IMG/VR virus record: IMGVR_UViG_3300005617_000117
Coordinates: 1-64,000 of that record
Direction: 5' to 3' (one strand)
Source: a virus
Length of the DNA: 64,000 bases
A program made the position numbers and the translations under genes. Below are positions 42,483 through 50,239 of the stretch, piece after piece. The stretch's first letter is position 1. Each line of letters starts with the position of its first letter. Under the pieces are notes generated by a model that was not told the origin of the DNA, made no database searches, and saw only the letters and a program-made list of their open reading frames with translations.

Positions 42483-42544
42483 CGGATGCCAGACGGTATC
42501 TCGTGGGACTTGCCCCGAAGGGCCACAGGCGTTCGGACTTACCG
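42483..42544 (+). ncRNA. Structured leader RNA or small RNA
   Basis: Between the motif at 42462 and the terminator at 42545 there is a GC-rich 62-base region with clear pairing. Hairpin A is GATGCC, AGAC, GGTATC (42485-42500). A second stem-loop is GCCC, CGAA, GGGC (42512-42523), capped below by GTG/CAC. An alternative long-range pairing joins CGGTA (42494-42498) to TACCG (42540-42544), directly against the terminator stem. The direct repeat GGACTT[GA]CC occurs at 42506 and 42535. It could be a small RNA of about 110 bases or a switch that controls the gene at 42597. Confidence 0.4.
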
Positions 42545-42580
42545 ATAGCTAAGGTTTAAAAAGCCTTGGCTATTTTTATT
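42545..42580 (+). terminator. Terminator upstream of the gene at 42597
   Basis: ATAGCTAAGG, loop TTTAAAAAG, CCTTGGCTAT, then TTTTTATT. It is a 10-bp stem with one G-U pair. It stands 16 bases before the next start codon, so a transcript from the motif at 42462 must pass through it to reach the gene. Confidence 0.8.
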
Positions 42581-42596
42581 TGATGGGAGATTTTTC

Positions 42597-43253
42597 ATGG
42601 TAAGCGGAATTAGATTCGCAGGATGTTCTGGAGCGATGGGTGGACAGCCTAGCAATAGAGCGTTCCCCAACGGTCTAGAAGTATTTAATATGCAGCCTGG
42701 GGATACGTCTGCACCTCTACGTGTAGGCTTCTTCGGTGCTGGAGGGGCTCCTAACGCCTCAGTAATCGTTGGCGAATACCAAGACCGCACCCACAGAACT
42801 AATCATAACGGGGCCGATTTAGGCGTCTTTATTAATAATAAATTCTCATCTTCTACGGTAGCAATTGTTTCTGGCGTTACGTTCCCCAACTTAATCGATA
42901 TGCCAGCAAGTTCCGGTACTCTGATGTGCCGGTTTACAGAGCCAAGTGCTCAGCAAGTACAAACTCAGAACGCCACGTTCCGGGCGGTTTCATTTAACTC
43001 TAACTCAGGCGTTCCGAACATCGATGCTATTCCTGCTAACGTAACCGTACAGGCTTTCGAGCTAAAGAATACGGTTGGTGGTGCTGGCAACTCTTCATGG
43101 ACTAATATTACCAGCGGAAGCAATGCCCTTGCACTTAATGCACAGGCTGCGACCGCAACGGTTCATGACTTTATAGTTGCCGTTTCTGCTTCTCCGACCG
43201 CTACGGGAACTAATCGAGACTTCGGCTTCGCCGTAAGATTAGAATACTTCTAA
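42597..43253 (+). CDS. Abundant structural-type protein, unknown
   Basis: 218 residues, with GGGAG 9 bases upstream. Small-residue-rich and beta-predicted (FFGAGGAPNASVIVGEYQDR; TVAIVSGVTFPNLIDMPASS). Codon choice is that of the capsid group (TTC, AAC, GAC), which suggests high expression. No family recognised; a virion surface or fibre-head protein is the best guess. The leader and terminator in front of it suggest special control. Confidence 0.6.
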   Translation: MVSGIRFAGCSGAMGGQPSNRAFPNGLEVFNMQPGDTSAPLRVGFFGAGGAPNASVIVGEYQDRTHRTNHNGADLGVFINNKFSSSTVAIVSGVTFPNLIDMPASSGTLMCRFTEPSAQQVQTQNATFRAVSFNSNSGVPNIDAIPANVTVQAFELKNTVGGAGNSSWTNITSGSNALALNAQAATATVHDFIVAVSASPTATGTNRDFGFAVRLEYF

Positions 43254-43313
43254 GATTTTTCCGTAACTTTTCTCAGAAAAACCGGCATATTACCTAGCGT
43301 TCAAGGAGGTATT

Positions 43314-43790
43314 ATGACGAATCTCGCTTTCAGAGCAGACAGTCCAGGCGTTGGACCGAATAGATGGATCGCAAGCTTAAGTGACGGATCTACAGTCTTC
43401 GAAGATCGATTACCTAATATACCGTCGTCATGGATTAGGCTGCAAGAGTACGTACGAGAATCTGGTCTACAAATTACTCGTTTGCGGTCCCAGGCAAATG
43501 GCGTCATGGTCCAACTCCCTCCTTTTAAGGATGAGAATGGTCTTCAGCAGTTGGATGGCTATTGGCATAGTAAACGTCAGACAGCTTTCTTGCATCCAGA
43601 CATTATGCAAGAGACTTCCCACGGCATTGGATTTATCAGGGGAGATACTCTGTCCATTAGTTGGATTAAAGAAAACGGATCGATAGAAGAAGAGCAAAGA
43701 CCGTATAATAGACAAAAAGACCTAGCGGGAATTTTAAATGTCAAAATATCAGTCGATCACAACTCCAACGATTCAGCACGACGAATTTAA
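43314..43790 (+). CDS. Unknown protein at the start of the replication module
   Basis: 158 residues, with an AAGGAGG Shine-Dalgarno, the strongest in this area. The gap before it (43254-43313) holds no motif or hairpin that I can see. Charged, mixed alpha/beta. No family recognised. Its 3' end overlaps the next gene by 53 bases in another frame. Confidence 0.55.
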   Translation: MTNLAFRADSPGVGPNRWIASLSDGSTVFEDRLPNIPSSWIRLQEYVRESGLQITRLRSQANGVMVQLPPFKDENGLQQLDGYWHSKRQTAFLHPDIMQETSHGIGFIRGDTLSISWIKENGSIEEEQRPYNRQKDLAGILNVKISVDHNSNDSARRI

Positions 43791-44208
43791 TATTGTCACG
43801 GAACTTATTTTCTTAAATAATTATGGGAATGTTGGTGAATATCCGTGGCGAGGTCAATATAGAGACTTCTGGTCTAAGACGCTAGCAATAATTCGCAAGT
43901 TGCACAAAGTCCACGGTCTATCGGTCGATCAACTAGCGTTCTATATATTTAAGTGCAGCCCCAAAGAGCTTTCTCAGCAAGAATTTGCTAAAGCCGCCGT
44001 AGTTGCTAAAAAACTATTCCTTAAATTTAATCTTGACGAATTAGTTAATCGGTACAGAGAAAAATTCAAACCGATTGAAATGACGGGGCTAGAAGCGGCA
44101 CCATATAGTGACCGTACTATCACAGAACCTAAACGAAAAACACTTATTGAATTATTAAAGGAATTGGAAAATGGCCAAGGAGCAAACTCTATTCACGAAG
44201 GAAGTTGA
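43738..44208 (+). CDS. Helical protein, unknown
   Basis: 156 residues from ATG 43738. Helical with conserved-looking aromatic patches (YPWRGQYRDFWSKTLAIIRK). It overlaps the RecA-like gene by 38 bases. The overlaps on both sides are long for this genome, so the first start could be slightly later, but no better site is visible. Function unknown; maybe a recombination mediator given its position. Confidence 0.5.
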   Translation: MSKYQSITTPTIQHDEFNIVTELIFLNNYGNVGEYPWRGQYRDFWSKTLAIIRKLHKVHGLSVDQLAFYIFKCSPKELSQQEFAKAAVVAKKLFLKFNLDELVNRYREKFKPIEMTGLEAAPYSDRTITEPKRKTLIELLKELENGQGANSIHEGS

Positions 44209-45250
44209 AAGCGTAGATGGTGCAAAAATTATTAATGCATCAGACATTGAGAATCCAGAACTAAATGCCACAGGATCGTTCAGTCTAGACTTTGACTTGG
44301 TTGTGCCAATTCCCGATGGAAGAATCGTAGAAATCTATGGTGGCGAAGGTGCGGGAAAGTCCAGTCTCGCCCTTGAAATTATTGGGCAGGGCCTTAAGAA
44401 AGGCAAGAAAGCTCTATATGTAAATATGGAGCGAAGTCTTAATAGAAGCCTGCTCGAAACCATTCGAAGCATCAAGCCGTTTATTAATAAGCCGGATTCT
44501 CCACTTTCGATTATGTGGGCTCCAAATGGAGAAACCGCACTAGAACTATGTCGCAAATGGTGCGTGACTAATCCAAACTCTGTGCTCGTATTGGATTCTA
44601 TCGATGCGTGCGTGCCCGCAGCCGTGCTCACGGGCGAGATCGGCGATAGTCATATGGGTAATCACGCTAAATTAATGTCGCAGGCAATCAGAACGCTTAT
44701 CACAGCCATTGAAGATAATCATGTGGCATTCGTCTGTATTAATCAGCTTCGCAGCAAGATGAGTCCTTATGGTAATCCCAACGAGACTAGCGGCGGCAAT
44801 GCCATGAAGTATTACGCTAGTCAGCGAATTGAAGTATTGAAGCCGGGTAAAGCCGAAATGATCGTAACTACTGATGGAAACGTTCTTGGTTTCAATATGC
44901 GATACAAGGTCATTAAGAATAAGTGTGCCCCGCAAGGACAGGACGGCGTAGTACCTATTCTATATTTTAATGGCATCTACCGAGAACTAGAAATCATTAA
45001 TATGATGGCCAAGTTCGGCCTGTTACAAATGGGAGGAAAGGGCGGAGCACAAGTACAACTCCCGACGCTTGACAAGGATGGCAAGGAAACCGGAGAGCAC
45101 ATTATGTGCAGCAAGTTTAATGCTGCCCGTCGTCTTTTTACGATAGACCCAATTCTCTGTGCCCATCTGGAAAAGAAGCTAAGAGCATTCCTCATTCAAA
45201 GCACATCAACAAAGAATGTAATAGAAACAGATGAAATTTCAGAGTCTTAA
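44171..45250 (+). CDS. RecA/UvsX-like recombinase
   Basis: 359 residues. Walker A GGEGAGKSS at residues 57-65; Walker B-like VLVLDSIDACVP near 140; and the RecA loop region INQLRSKMSPYGNPNETSGG near 195, followed by NAMKYYASQRIEV. This matches bacterial RecA and phage UvsX proteins, which pair homologous DNA strands and support replication restart. The last 60 residues are divergent from RecA. It leads a block of replication genes with short overlaps. Confidence 0.9.
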   Translation: MAKEQTLFTKEVESVDGAKIINASDIENPELNATGSFSLDFDLVVPIPDGRIVEIYGGEGAGKSSLALEIIGQGLKKGKKALYVNMERSLNRSLLETIRSIKPFINKPDSPLSIMWAPNGETALELCRKWCVTNPNSVLVLDSIDACVPAAVLTGEIGDSHMGNHAKLMSQAIRTLITAIEDNHVAFVCINQLRSKMSPYGNPNETSGGNAMKYYASQRIEVLKPGKAEMIVTTDGNVLGFNMRYKVIKNKCAPQGQDGVVPILYFNGIYRELEIINMMAKFGLLQMGGKGGAQVQLPTLDKDGKETGEHIMCSKFNAARRLFTIDPILCAHLEKKLRAFLIQSTSTKNVIETDEISES

Positions 45251-45647
45251 TGGTCAGGAAGTTCATTGCGAAGTCTCGCAGAGCAAATATCCTACCCGCA
45301 CTAAAGACCAGTGCAAGTCAGATGGCCAATTTAATCTCGGCCAGCAATTAAAATTACTTTACAAGGGCGTGCCGATTCTTGAGGAATTCCCAATTCCAGG
45401 GACCAAGCTTTCTCTTGATTTCTTTATTCCTAGTTTTAAAGCAGCCTTCGAGTTTCAAGGCTCACAGCACGATTCTTTTAACAAGTTCTTTCATGCAGAT
45501 AAAAAAGACTTTGTTAAACAGACGAAAAGAGATCAAGATAAGAAGGAGTGGTGCAAGCTGAACGCCATTAAATTAATTGAGATACGAAAGCCAGACCTTA
45601 CGTTTGATGAGCTAAAGGCGGCTATTTTGGAGATTGTGAATGGCTAA
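45231..45647 (+). CDS. PD-(D/E)xK nuclease, Vsr/DUF559-like
   Basis: 138 residues. Active-site pattern: Glu51/Glu52, Asp63 (LSLDFFIP), then Glu74-x-Gln76 (FEFQGSQH) with His80, typical of Vsr-like and related small nucleases. The helical end LNAIKLIEIRKPDLTFDELK follows the usual topology. It sits between recombinase and helicase, overlapping both, so it may cut branched recombination intermediates. Substrate not determinable. Confidence 0.7.
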   Translation: MKFQSLNGQEVHCEVSQSKYPTRTKDQCKSDGQFNLGQQLKLLYKGVPILEEFPIPGTKLSLDFFIPSFKAAFEFQGSQHDSFNKFFHADKKDFVKQTKRDQDKKEWCKLNAIKLIEIRKPDLTFDELKAAILEIVNG

Positions 45648-47136
45648 TATTGCCGCAGAAAAACTACTGCTGGCGTCTTTTATCAGACATCCAGATACAT
45701 TCTTTGCTTTTCAGAATTATGTAACTGAAAACGATTTCATGAGTGTGGCCCACAAGTTTGTTTTCCAGGCCATGCAAAAGCTTTATCTAGATAAGTCAAT
45801 TGATCGTATTAGCAAGATGAAGATTATCGCCGAAGCTAAAAATCTCGGCTGTGAGAACTTCATGTCCATGACCAAAGACGGAAAGCTTCTTGATGAGATT
45901 TTCGCCGAAGCACCGTCAGTCGAAGAAACTGCCAACCACTTTCAGGTTGTTAAAAAGGAAACGATTAAAAGAGCCTATCTCACAGTTAATGATGAGGTTC
46001 GCGGATACATTAATACGACTCTAGATCCTGCGATGACAATGGTGGACACGGTTGAACAAAAGTTAATCAACGTTAGCCAGCAACTAAATCATGATGACGC
46101 CCAAATTATCAATCTAGGTAAAGATGCCGAGGGTGTTATTGCGGACCTAGCCAATAATCCTGGCCATCTTGGATGGGACTTGGCATTCCCAGTGTGGCAA
46201 AATAAGATTGGTCAGATTAGAAATGGCTCGATCACATTCGTAGTTGGTACAGCCAAATCAGGCAAAAGTCAGTTTGGAATGCGTAATGCGTTGCACGTTG
46301 CCCACAAATTTAGAGCACCCGTTCTTCTTATTGACACAGAACTAAAAAAGAAAGACCAGATTGTTAGGTTGGTCGGTATGATGGCAGGAGTACCATACGA
46401 AATACTTGAGACGGGCTTCTGGAAATTGGACGACGATAAATGGGCTGGCATGAATCTAAAACCCGAACTAATTACGGCCCTCAAAGTTTATCGCCAGCGA
46501 ATGAACGACCCGATTCTTTGGTCCAAAGCACGCGAACTTCCCTTTTCTTATTTAGAGGCTAGCGGCATGGGCGTGGAAGAGGTTATTCCAAAGATTCGTA
46601 GATGGGTCATGACGACAGCAAAGCCAGACAAAATGGCTAAATTCCCACAATGTTTAATTGTATACGACTATATCAAGCTAGCAACATTCGATGAATTAAA
46701 GGGTGGCAAATTGCAAGAGTGGCAGCTTCACGGGCTTAATATGGCCGCTATGCACGATTTCGTGAACAAATGGAACGTGCCCATGATTGCTCTTGGCCAA
46801 ACCAATAACACAATTGGATACGATATTAAGATGGTGGCCGGAGCCAAGCGAATTATCGATAACGTTAGTTCGGTGACATTGCTGCATCGCAAAGACACAG
46901 ATCAAAAGTCAATGGATGGCAATGGCAACTACTTCTTAATGCCACTAGTAACACGATACGGTGCAGGACTTGAAAGAGGCCATATTAATATCGCGTTCAA
47001 TCCAGAAATTGGAGAATTTACAGAACTTGGTTTAAGTCAAATCGATTACCGAGAAGAGCAGAAGAAACGACTAGAAGAATGGAAGCAGGAAAAGAAGAAT
47101 AATAATAAGAAGTCAAAAGATGACTACGATGATTAA
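45640..47136 (+). CDS. dnaB: Replicative DNA helicase, DnaB type
   Basis: 498 residues, close to bacterial DnaB (about 470). N-terminal helical domain (AAEKLLLASFIRHPDTFFAF) and a RecA-type core with Walker A VVGTAKSGKS near residues 200-209, Walker B-like LIVYDYIKLA near 345, and ALGQTNNT near 385. Unwinds DNA at the fork as a hexameric ring. Followed directly by the primase gene, an order seen in many phages. Confidence 0.88.
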   Translation: MANIAAEKLLLASFIRHPDTFFAFQNYVTENDFMSVAHKFVFQAMQKLYLDKSIDRISKMKIIAEAKNLGCENFMSMTKDGKLLDEIFAEAPSVEETANHFQVVKKETIKRAYLTVNDEVRGYINTTLDPAMTMVDTVEQKLINVSQQLNHDDAQIINLGKDAEGVIADLANNPGHLGWDLAFPVWQNKIGQIRNGSITFVVGTAKSGKSQFGMRNALHVAHKFRAPVLLIDTELKKKDQIVRLVGMMAGVPYEILETGFWKLDDDKWAGMNLKPELITALKVYRQRMNDPILWSKARELPFSYLEASGMGVEEVIPKIRRWVMTTAKPDKMAKFPQCLIVYDYIKLATFDELKGGKLQEWQLHGLNMAAMHDFVNKWNVPMIALGQTNNTIGYDIKMVAGAKRIIDNVSSVTLLHRKDTDQKSMDGNGNYFLMPLVTRYGAGLERGHINIAFNPEIGEFTELGLSQIDYREEQKKRLEEWKQEKKNNNKKSKDDYDD

Positions 47137-48148
47137 ACTCGATCGTACCAAGCTTAAAGATCATGCCAACGCCAACATTAATCGCATCCTTGATATTTTA
47201 GGAATAACGTATCGTCGGAGCGGCGATCTTATTCAGGCGTCGTGCCCATGCAAACAACATCCGGGGGATGGCGATAATCCAACTGCATTTTCTTGGCGAG
47301 ATAGCGTAGGACATTGGGTTTGCTGGACACATCATTGCGAACAAGAATTGGGGGCAGACGTTTTTGGTCTTATTCGCAGCGTTGTCGGCTGTGGCTTTAA
47401 CGATTCGCTTGATTGGGTTGCAACCTTTTTAAGCAATCACAAAATCAATATTGATGAACAGCCAAAAACGAAATATAAGAATAGTGGCCCATCTTTAAGA
47501 ATCCATGAGCCATTGAACGAATCTCTTATTCGATATCTTCAACCGAATTACGACTATCTACTTGGTCGCGGATATAAACTAGAAACTCTCAAAAAGTTCG
47601 AGATTGGATTTTGGAATCGATTGGGCACATTCATGCATAATCGTCAAATCTTTCCGATTAGAGATATTCGCGGCAGCCTTGTGGGATTTTCTGGTCGCAC
47701 CATTTATCCAGAAGCAGATTGGGGCAAGTATCAGATTAAAGCAAAATGGGTGCATGGACGCTATTATGATAGATGGCCGAAACTGGACGAATTAAAAACT
47801 GGCTCGCTTCTATTTAATCTTGATAAGGCAAAAGATCATATCGGTCTTCAAAAGACCCTCATACTTGTTGAGGGGCCATTAGACGGCTTAAGATTAGACG
47901 AGGCCGGTTTCTATAATTGGGTAGCTTTATTAGGATGTAACTTCGGAGCCTCCCATAGATCACTACTAGTTTCTTTAGGGATTAATAATCTAGTCATGGC
48001 TCTTGATATAGATAAAGCGGGAACTAACGCAACATCTAAAATCGAGAGATCATTGTCGGAATTTTTCCATATTCATAAGCCAGTAATGCAAAATGATCCT
48101 GGCAAAACTTCTATAGAGGATCTAAAGAAAATCTTTAATGCTTATTAA
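47120..48148 (+). CDS. dnaG: DNA primase, DnaG type
   Basis: 342 residues. Zinc-binding N-terminus with Cys42, Cys44, His47, Cys68 and Cys73 (SCPCKQHPG, then WVCWTHHC), more irregular than the standard CHC2 finger. TOPRIM domain with LILVEGPLDGLRL near residue 248 and VMALDIDKAG near 292. No DnaB-binding C-terminal domain of the bacterial size is present, so it is a shortened form. Makes RNA primers for the polymerase. Start could also be ATG 47129. Confidence 0.88.
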   Translation: MTTMIKLDRTKLKDHANANINRILDILGITYRRSGDLIQASCPCKQHPGDGDNPTAFSWRDSVGHWVCWTHHCEQELGADVFGLIRSVVGCGFNDSLDWVATFLSNHKINIDEQPKTKYKNSGPSLRIHEPLNESLIRYLQPNYDYLLGRGYKLETLKKFEIGFWNRLGTFMHNRQIFPIRDIRGSLVGFSGRTIYPEADWGKYQIKAKWVHGRYYDRWPKLDELKTGSLLFNLDKAKDHIGLQKTLILVEGPLDGLRLDEAGFYNWVALLGCNFGASHRSLLVSLGINNLVMALDIDKAGTNATSKIERSLSEFFHIHKPVMQNDPGKTSIEDLKKIFNAY

Positions 48149-49079
48149 AAATGCTAGTGCCTCTCGAATAGAAACGTTCAATACCTGTCTTTTCAAGTAT
48201 TGGCTTACTTATCACGAGAAAGCAAAATTAAAATCTAATTGGGGAGCGACGCACGGCAGTCTACTTCATGACATTTTAGAGAAGTTTGCTAATGGCACAG
48301 ACAAAGATTGGATGGATCGTCTATACAAGGGGTATGGCGGAGTATTAATTACCGAAGACAAGTTTGGTGCCAAGATCACTATGGAGTCTCCATTAGCTTG
48401 GGCTAAACCAGATGATTATGCCAATGTCCAACCAGAATGTGATGGATGCAAATACGCCAAAGATGGCCAGTGCTCTATCAGTTTGCAGAAGTTAGATGCC
48501 TTAAAAGGTTGTCCAAAGGATCTCTTCGATAATAGTATAAGAATCTTAGAGGACGTATTCCGTCGATATGACCCTCTATATTCTAATGCAGAAATGTTGG
48601 TTGGTACAGAATATAAGATAGAGTTTATGATTCCCGAGACGGAAACTCCACTCATTTGCATATTAGACCTCGTTATAAACCGAGGTAATGGTGTCTTAGA
48701 GGTCATCGATTATAAGTTTGGCAAACACACCAAAGACTTTGATGAGCTAAGCACGGATGTACAAGCAAGAATATGTTCCTACGCTGCCCGCAAAGAATTT
48801 ATAGAAGACATAAATAAAAAGGGGCATAAGTTCACGAATGTATTCTTGACTTTTGATTATTTCTCGAAGGCACCATCGACTGTTGCCTTTACTGCGATTC
48901 AGGACAGTGCCACAGAAAAGTCTCTTATTCTTACTGTGAAGAAAATTAAGAATACGGACGAAGTAACCAGAGTATGTGGCAGCAAAGACCCGAGCACTCA
49001 ATGGAAGTGTAAAGCCATGTGCGATCCAGTTGTTTGTAACAAACTATGGAAGGGAAACTTTAAGCTTGAATCTAATTGA
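48138..49079 (+). CDS. RecB/Cas4-family PD-(D/E)xK nuclease
   Basis: 313 residues. Starts with the typical SASRIETFNTCLFKYWLTY motif, then THGSLLHDILEKF, and the nuclease core NGVLEVIDYKFGKH (Asp, Glu/Asp, Lys). Cys residues in ECDGCKYAKDGQC and the C-terminal CKAMCDPVVCNK suggest an iron-sulfur cluster of the AddB/Cas4 type. Likely a DNA end-processing exonuclease in recombination. It is not near a CRISPR array. Confidence 0.8.
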   Translation: MLIKNASASRIETFNTCLFKYWLTYHEKAKLKSNWGATHGSLLHDILEKFANGTDKDWMDRLYKGYGGVLITEDKFGAKITMESPLAWAKPDDYANVQPECDGCKYAKDGQCSISLQKLDALKGCPKDLFDNSIRILEDVFRRYDPLYSNAEMLVGTEYKIEFMIPETETPLICILDLVINRGNGVLEVIDYKFGKHTKDFDELSTDVQARICSYAARKEFIEDINKKGHKFTNVFLTFDYFSKAPSTVAFTAIQDSATEKSLILTVKKIKNTDEVTRVCGSKDPSTQWKCKAMCDPVVCNKLWKGNFKLESN

Positions 49080-49632
49080 ACACGGCATTAGTCTTAAAAA
49101 ACGCCGAATATTCCTTTCGGGGGAATTGGAAGCTGATAATGCGGATACTGTGATGCGAGCACTGATCCGTATGGCAGACATTAGTGCCGACCCAATCGAT
49201 CTTATAGTGAATTCTCCAGGCGGAGAACTATACGACGCTTTCGCTATTTATGACATAATGAAGACGGTTCCGAACATTATTAGAACTCTTGCGATTGGTC
49301 AATGTCAATCGGCTGTCCCACTTCTAGTGGCGGCGGGCAGCCCCGGCTTCAGATATAGTTTTCCCAATTGCCATTTTATGGTGCATGACATTTGGATTGA
49401 AGGGGCACCGGATGCAACGGTAGAAGCTGCCGCAAAAGAGTTACGTCATACTAAACAGCTAAGAACAAAGTATTTAGAATTAATGACCGCGAATACCAAG
49501 ATTGGTATGGTAGAGTGGAAGAAAATCTGTAGAAAGCCCGGGGACATGTTCTTTGGGCCGAACGAGGCATTGAAGTACGGCATTATTGACAACATAGCAA
49601 CGAAGGACGTATGGAATGGCATTAAAACTTAA
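49066..49632 (+). CDS. ClpP-like serine protease
   Basis: 188 residues from TTG 49066 (GGAAGGGA 10 bases upstream); a longer frame to 48976 overlaps the nuclease gene by 104 bases and is unlikely. The ClpP fold is clear: RRIFLSGELE, VNSPGGELYDAFAIYDIM, TLAIGQCQSAVPLLVAAGSP with Ser82 where ClpP has its nucleophile, and FMVHDIW with His107. The third catalytic position, normally Asp before the FLSAPEA-like segment, reads Arg156 in my alignment (Glu150 is nearby). So the enzyme may use a dyad or be inactive. It sits in the replication block, apart from the head protease. Confidence 0.75.
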   Translation: MNLIEHGISLKKRRIFLSGELEADNADTVMRALIRMADISADPIDLIVNSPGGELYDAFAIYDIMKTVPNIIRTLAIGQCQSAVPLLVAAGSPGFRYSFPNCHFMVHDIWIEGAPDATVEAAAKELRHTKQLRTKYLELMTANTKIGMVEWKKICRKPGDMFFGPNEALKYGIIDNIATKDVWNGIKT

Positions 49633-50239
49633 GATATTCGCTTGCGATAACGATCACAAGATTCTTTCGAGCAGTAAGAACGAAAGCCGTTTCGACAAGG
49701 GCAAAATAGTCTGTGGCACTTGTGGTAAACGCATGTCCGCATTTAAGTCTGCATCTTGGAGTGCTTCTAAGCATTTTCTTTGCGAGCACGGCCACGTTAT
49801 TACGATCACTCCATTTAATAACGGCAATTGCAACCTCTCGTGGGGAGGCAGACAGGGCGAATATACAAATGTTGACAAGACGCCAGAAGAATTTACAGCC
49901 CTTTTGAATGAGAAAAAAGTATTGTGTCCGGTCGGATCTTGCGGATCTAATCTTACATCTTTAGAGGGGAATCATCTAGAAGTTCCCAAGCTATTAGTTG
50001 CCAAGACTAGAACAAGGGTTGGCGACCTATGGGATAGACAAGGATGCCCACGCCCGGTCGCGGGGAGCTACGATAAGAATTATAATTTCCGTGAATCTGA
50101 ATTTACTCAGCGGAATAAAGAGCGAGTTAAGAAGTTAAAAACAAAGCGAAATACCAAGCCTGTTGGAGAAATAATAACGAAGGCCACAGAGAAAAACTAC
50201 AAGAGCGGCGAAAAAGCTCCAACAAAAGAAGACCTATGA
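49616..50239 (+). CDS. Zinc-ribbon-like protein, unknown
   Basis: 207 residues. Contains C-x2-C (VCGTCGKRM) and a second Cys/His set (LCEHGHVI, and further VLCPVGSCGSN), consistent with two treble-clef or ribbon sites. The C-terminal 60 residues are very basic (RNKERVKKLKTKRNTK), suggesting nucleic acid binding. It overlaps the polymerase start by 4 bases. Function unknown; perhaps a polymerase partner. Confidence 0.6.
   Translation: MALKLKIFACDNDHKILSSSKNESRFDKGKIVCGTCGKRMSAFKSASWSASKHFLCEHGHVITITPFNNGNCNLSWGGRQGEYTNVDKTPEEFTALLNEKKVLCPVGSCGSNLTSLEGNHLEVPKLLVAKTRTRVGDLWDRQGCPRPVAGSYDKNYNFRESEFTQRNKERVKKLKTKRNTKPVGEIITKATEKNYKSGEKAPTKEDL

Noticed and set aside
48138-49079. Cas4 as a sign of a CRISPR system
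   Set aside because: No repeats, Cas1 or Cas2 are present, and the gene is in a replication operon, so a RecB-type exonuclease is the better reading.
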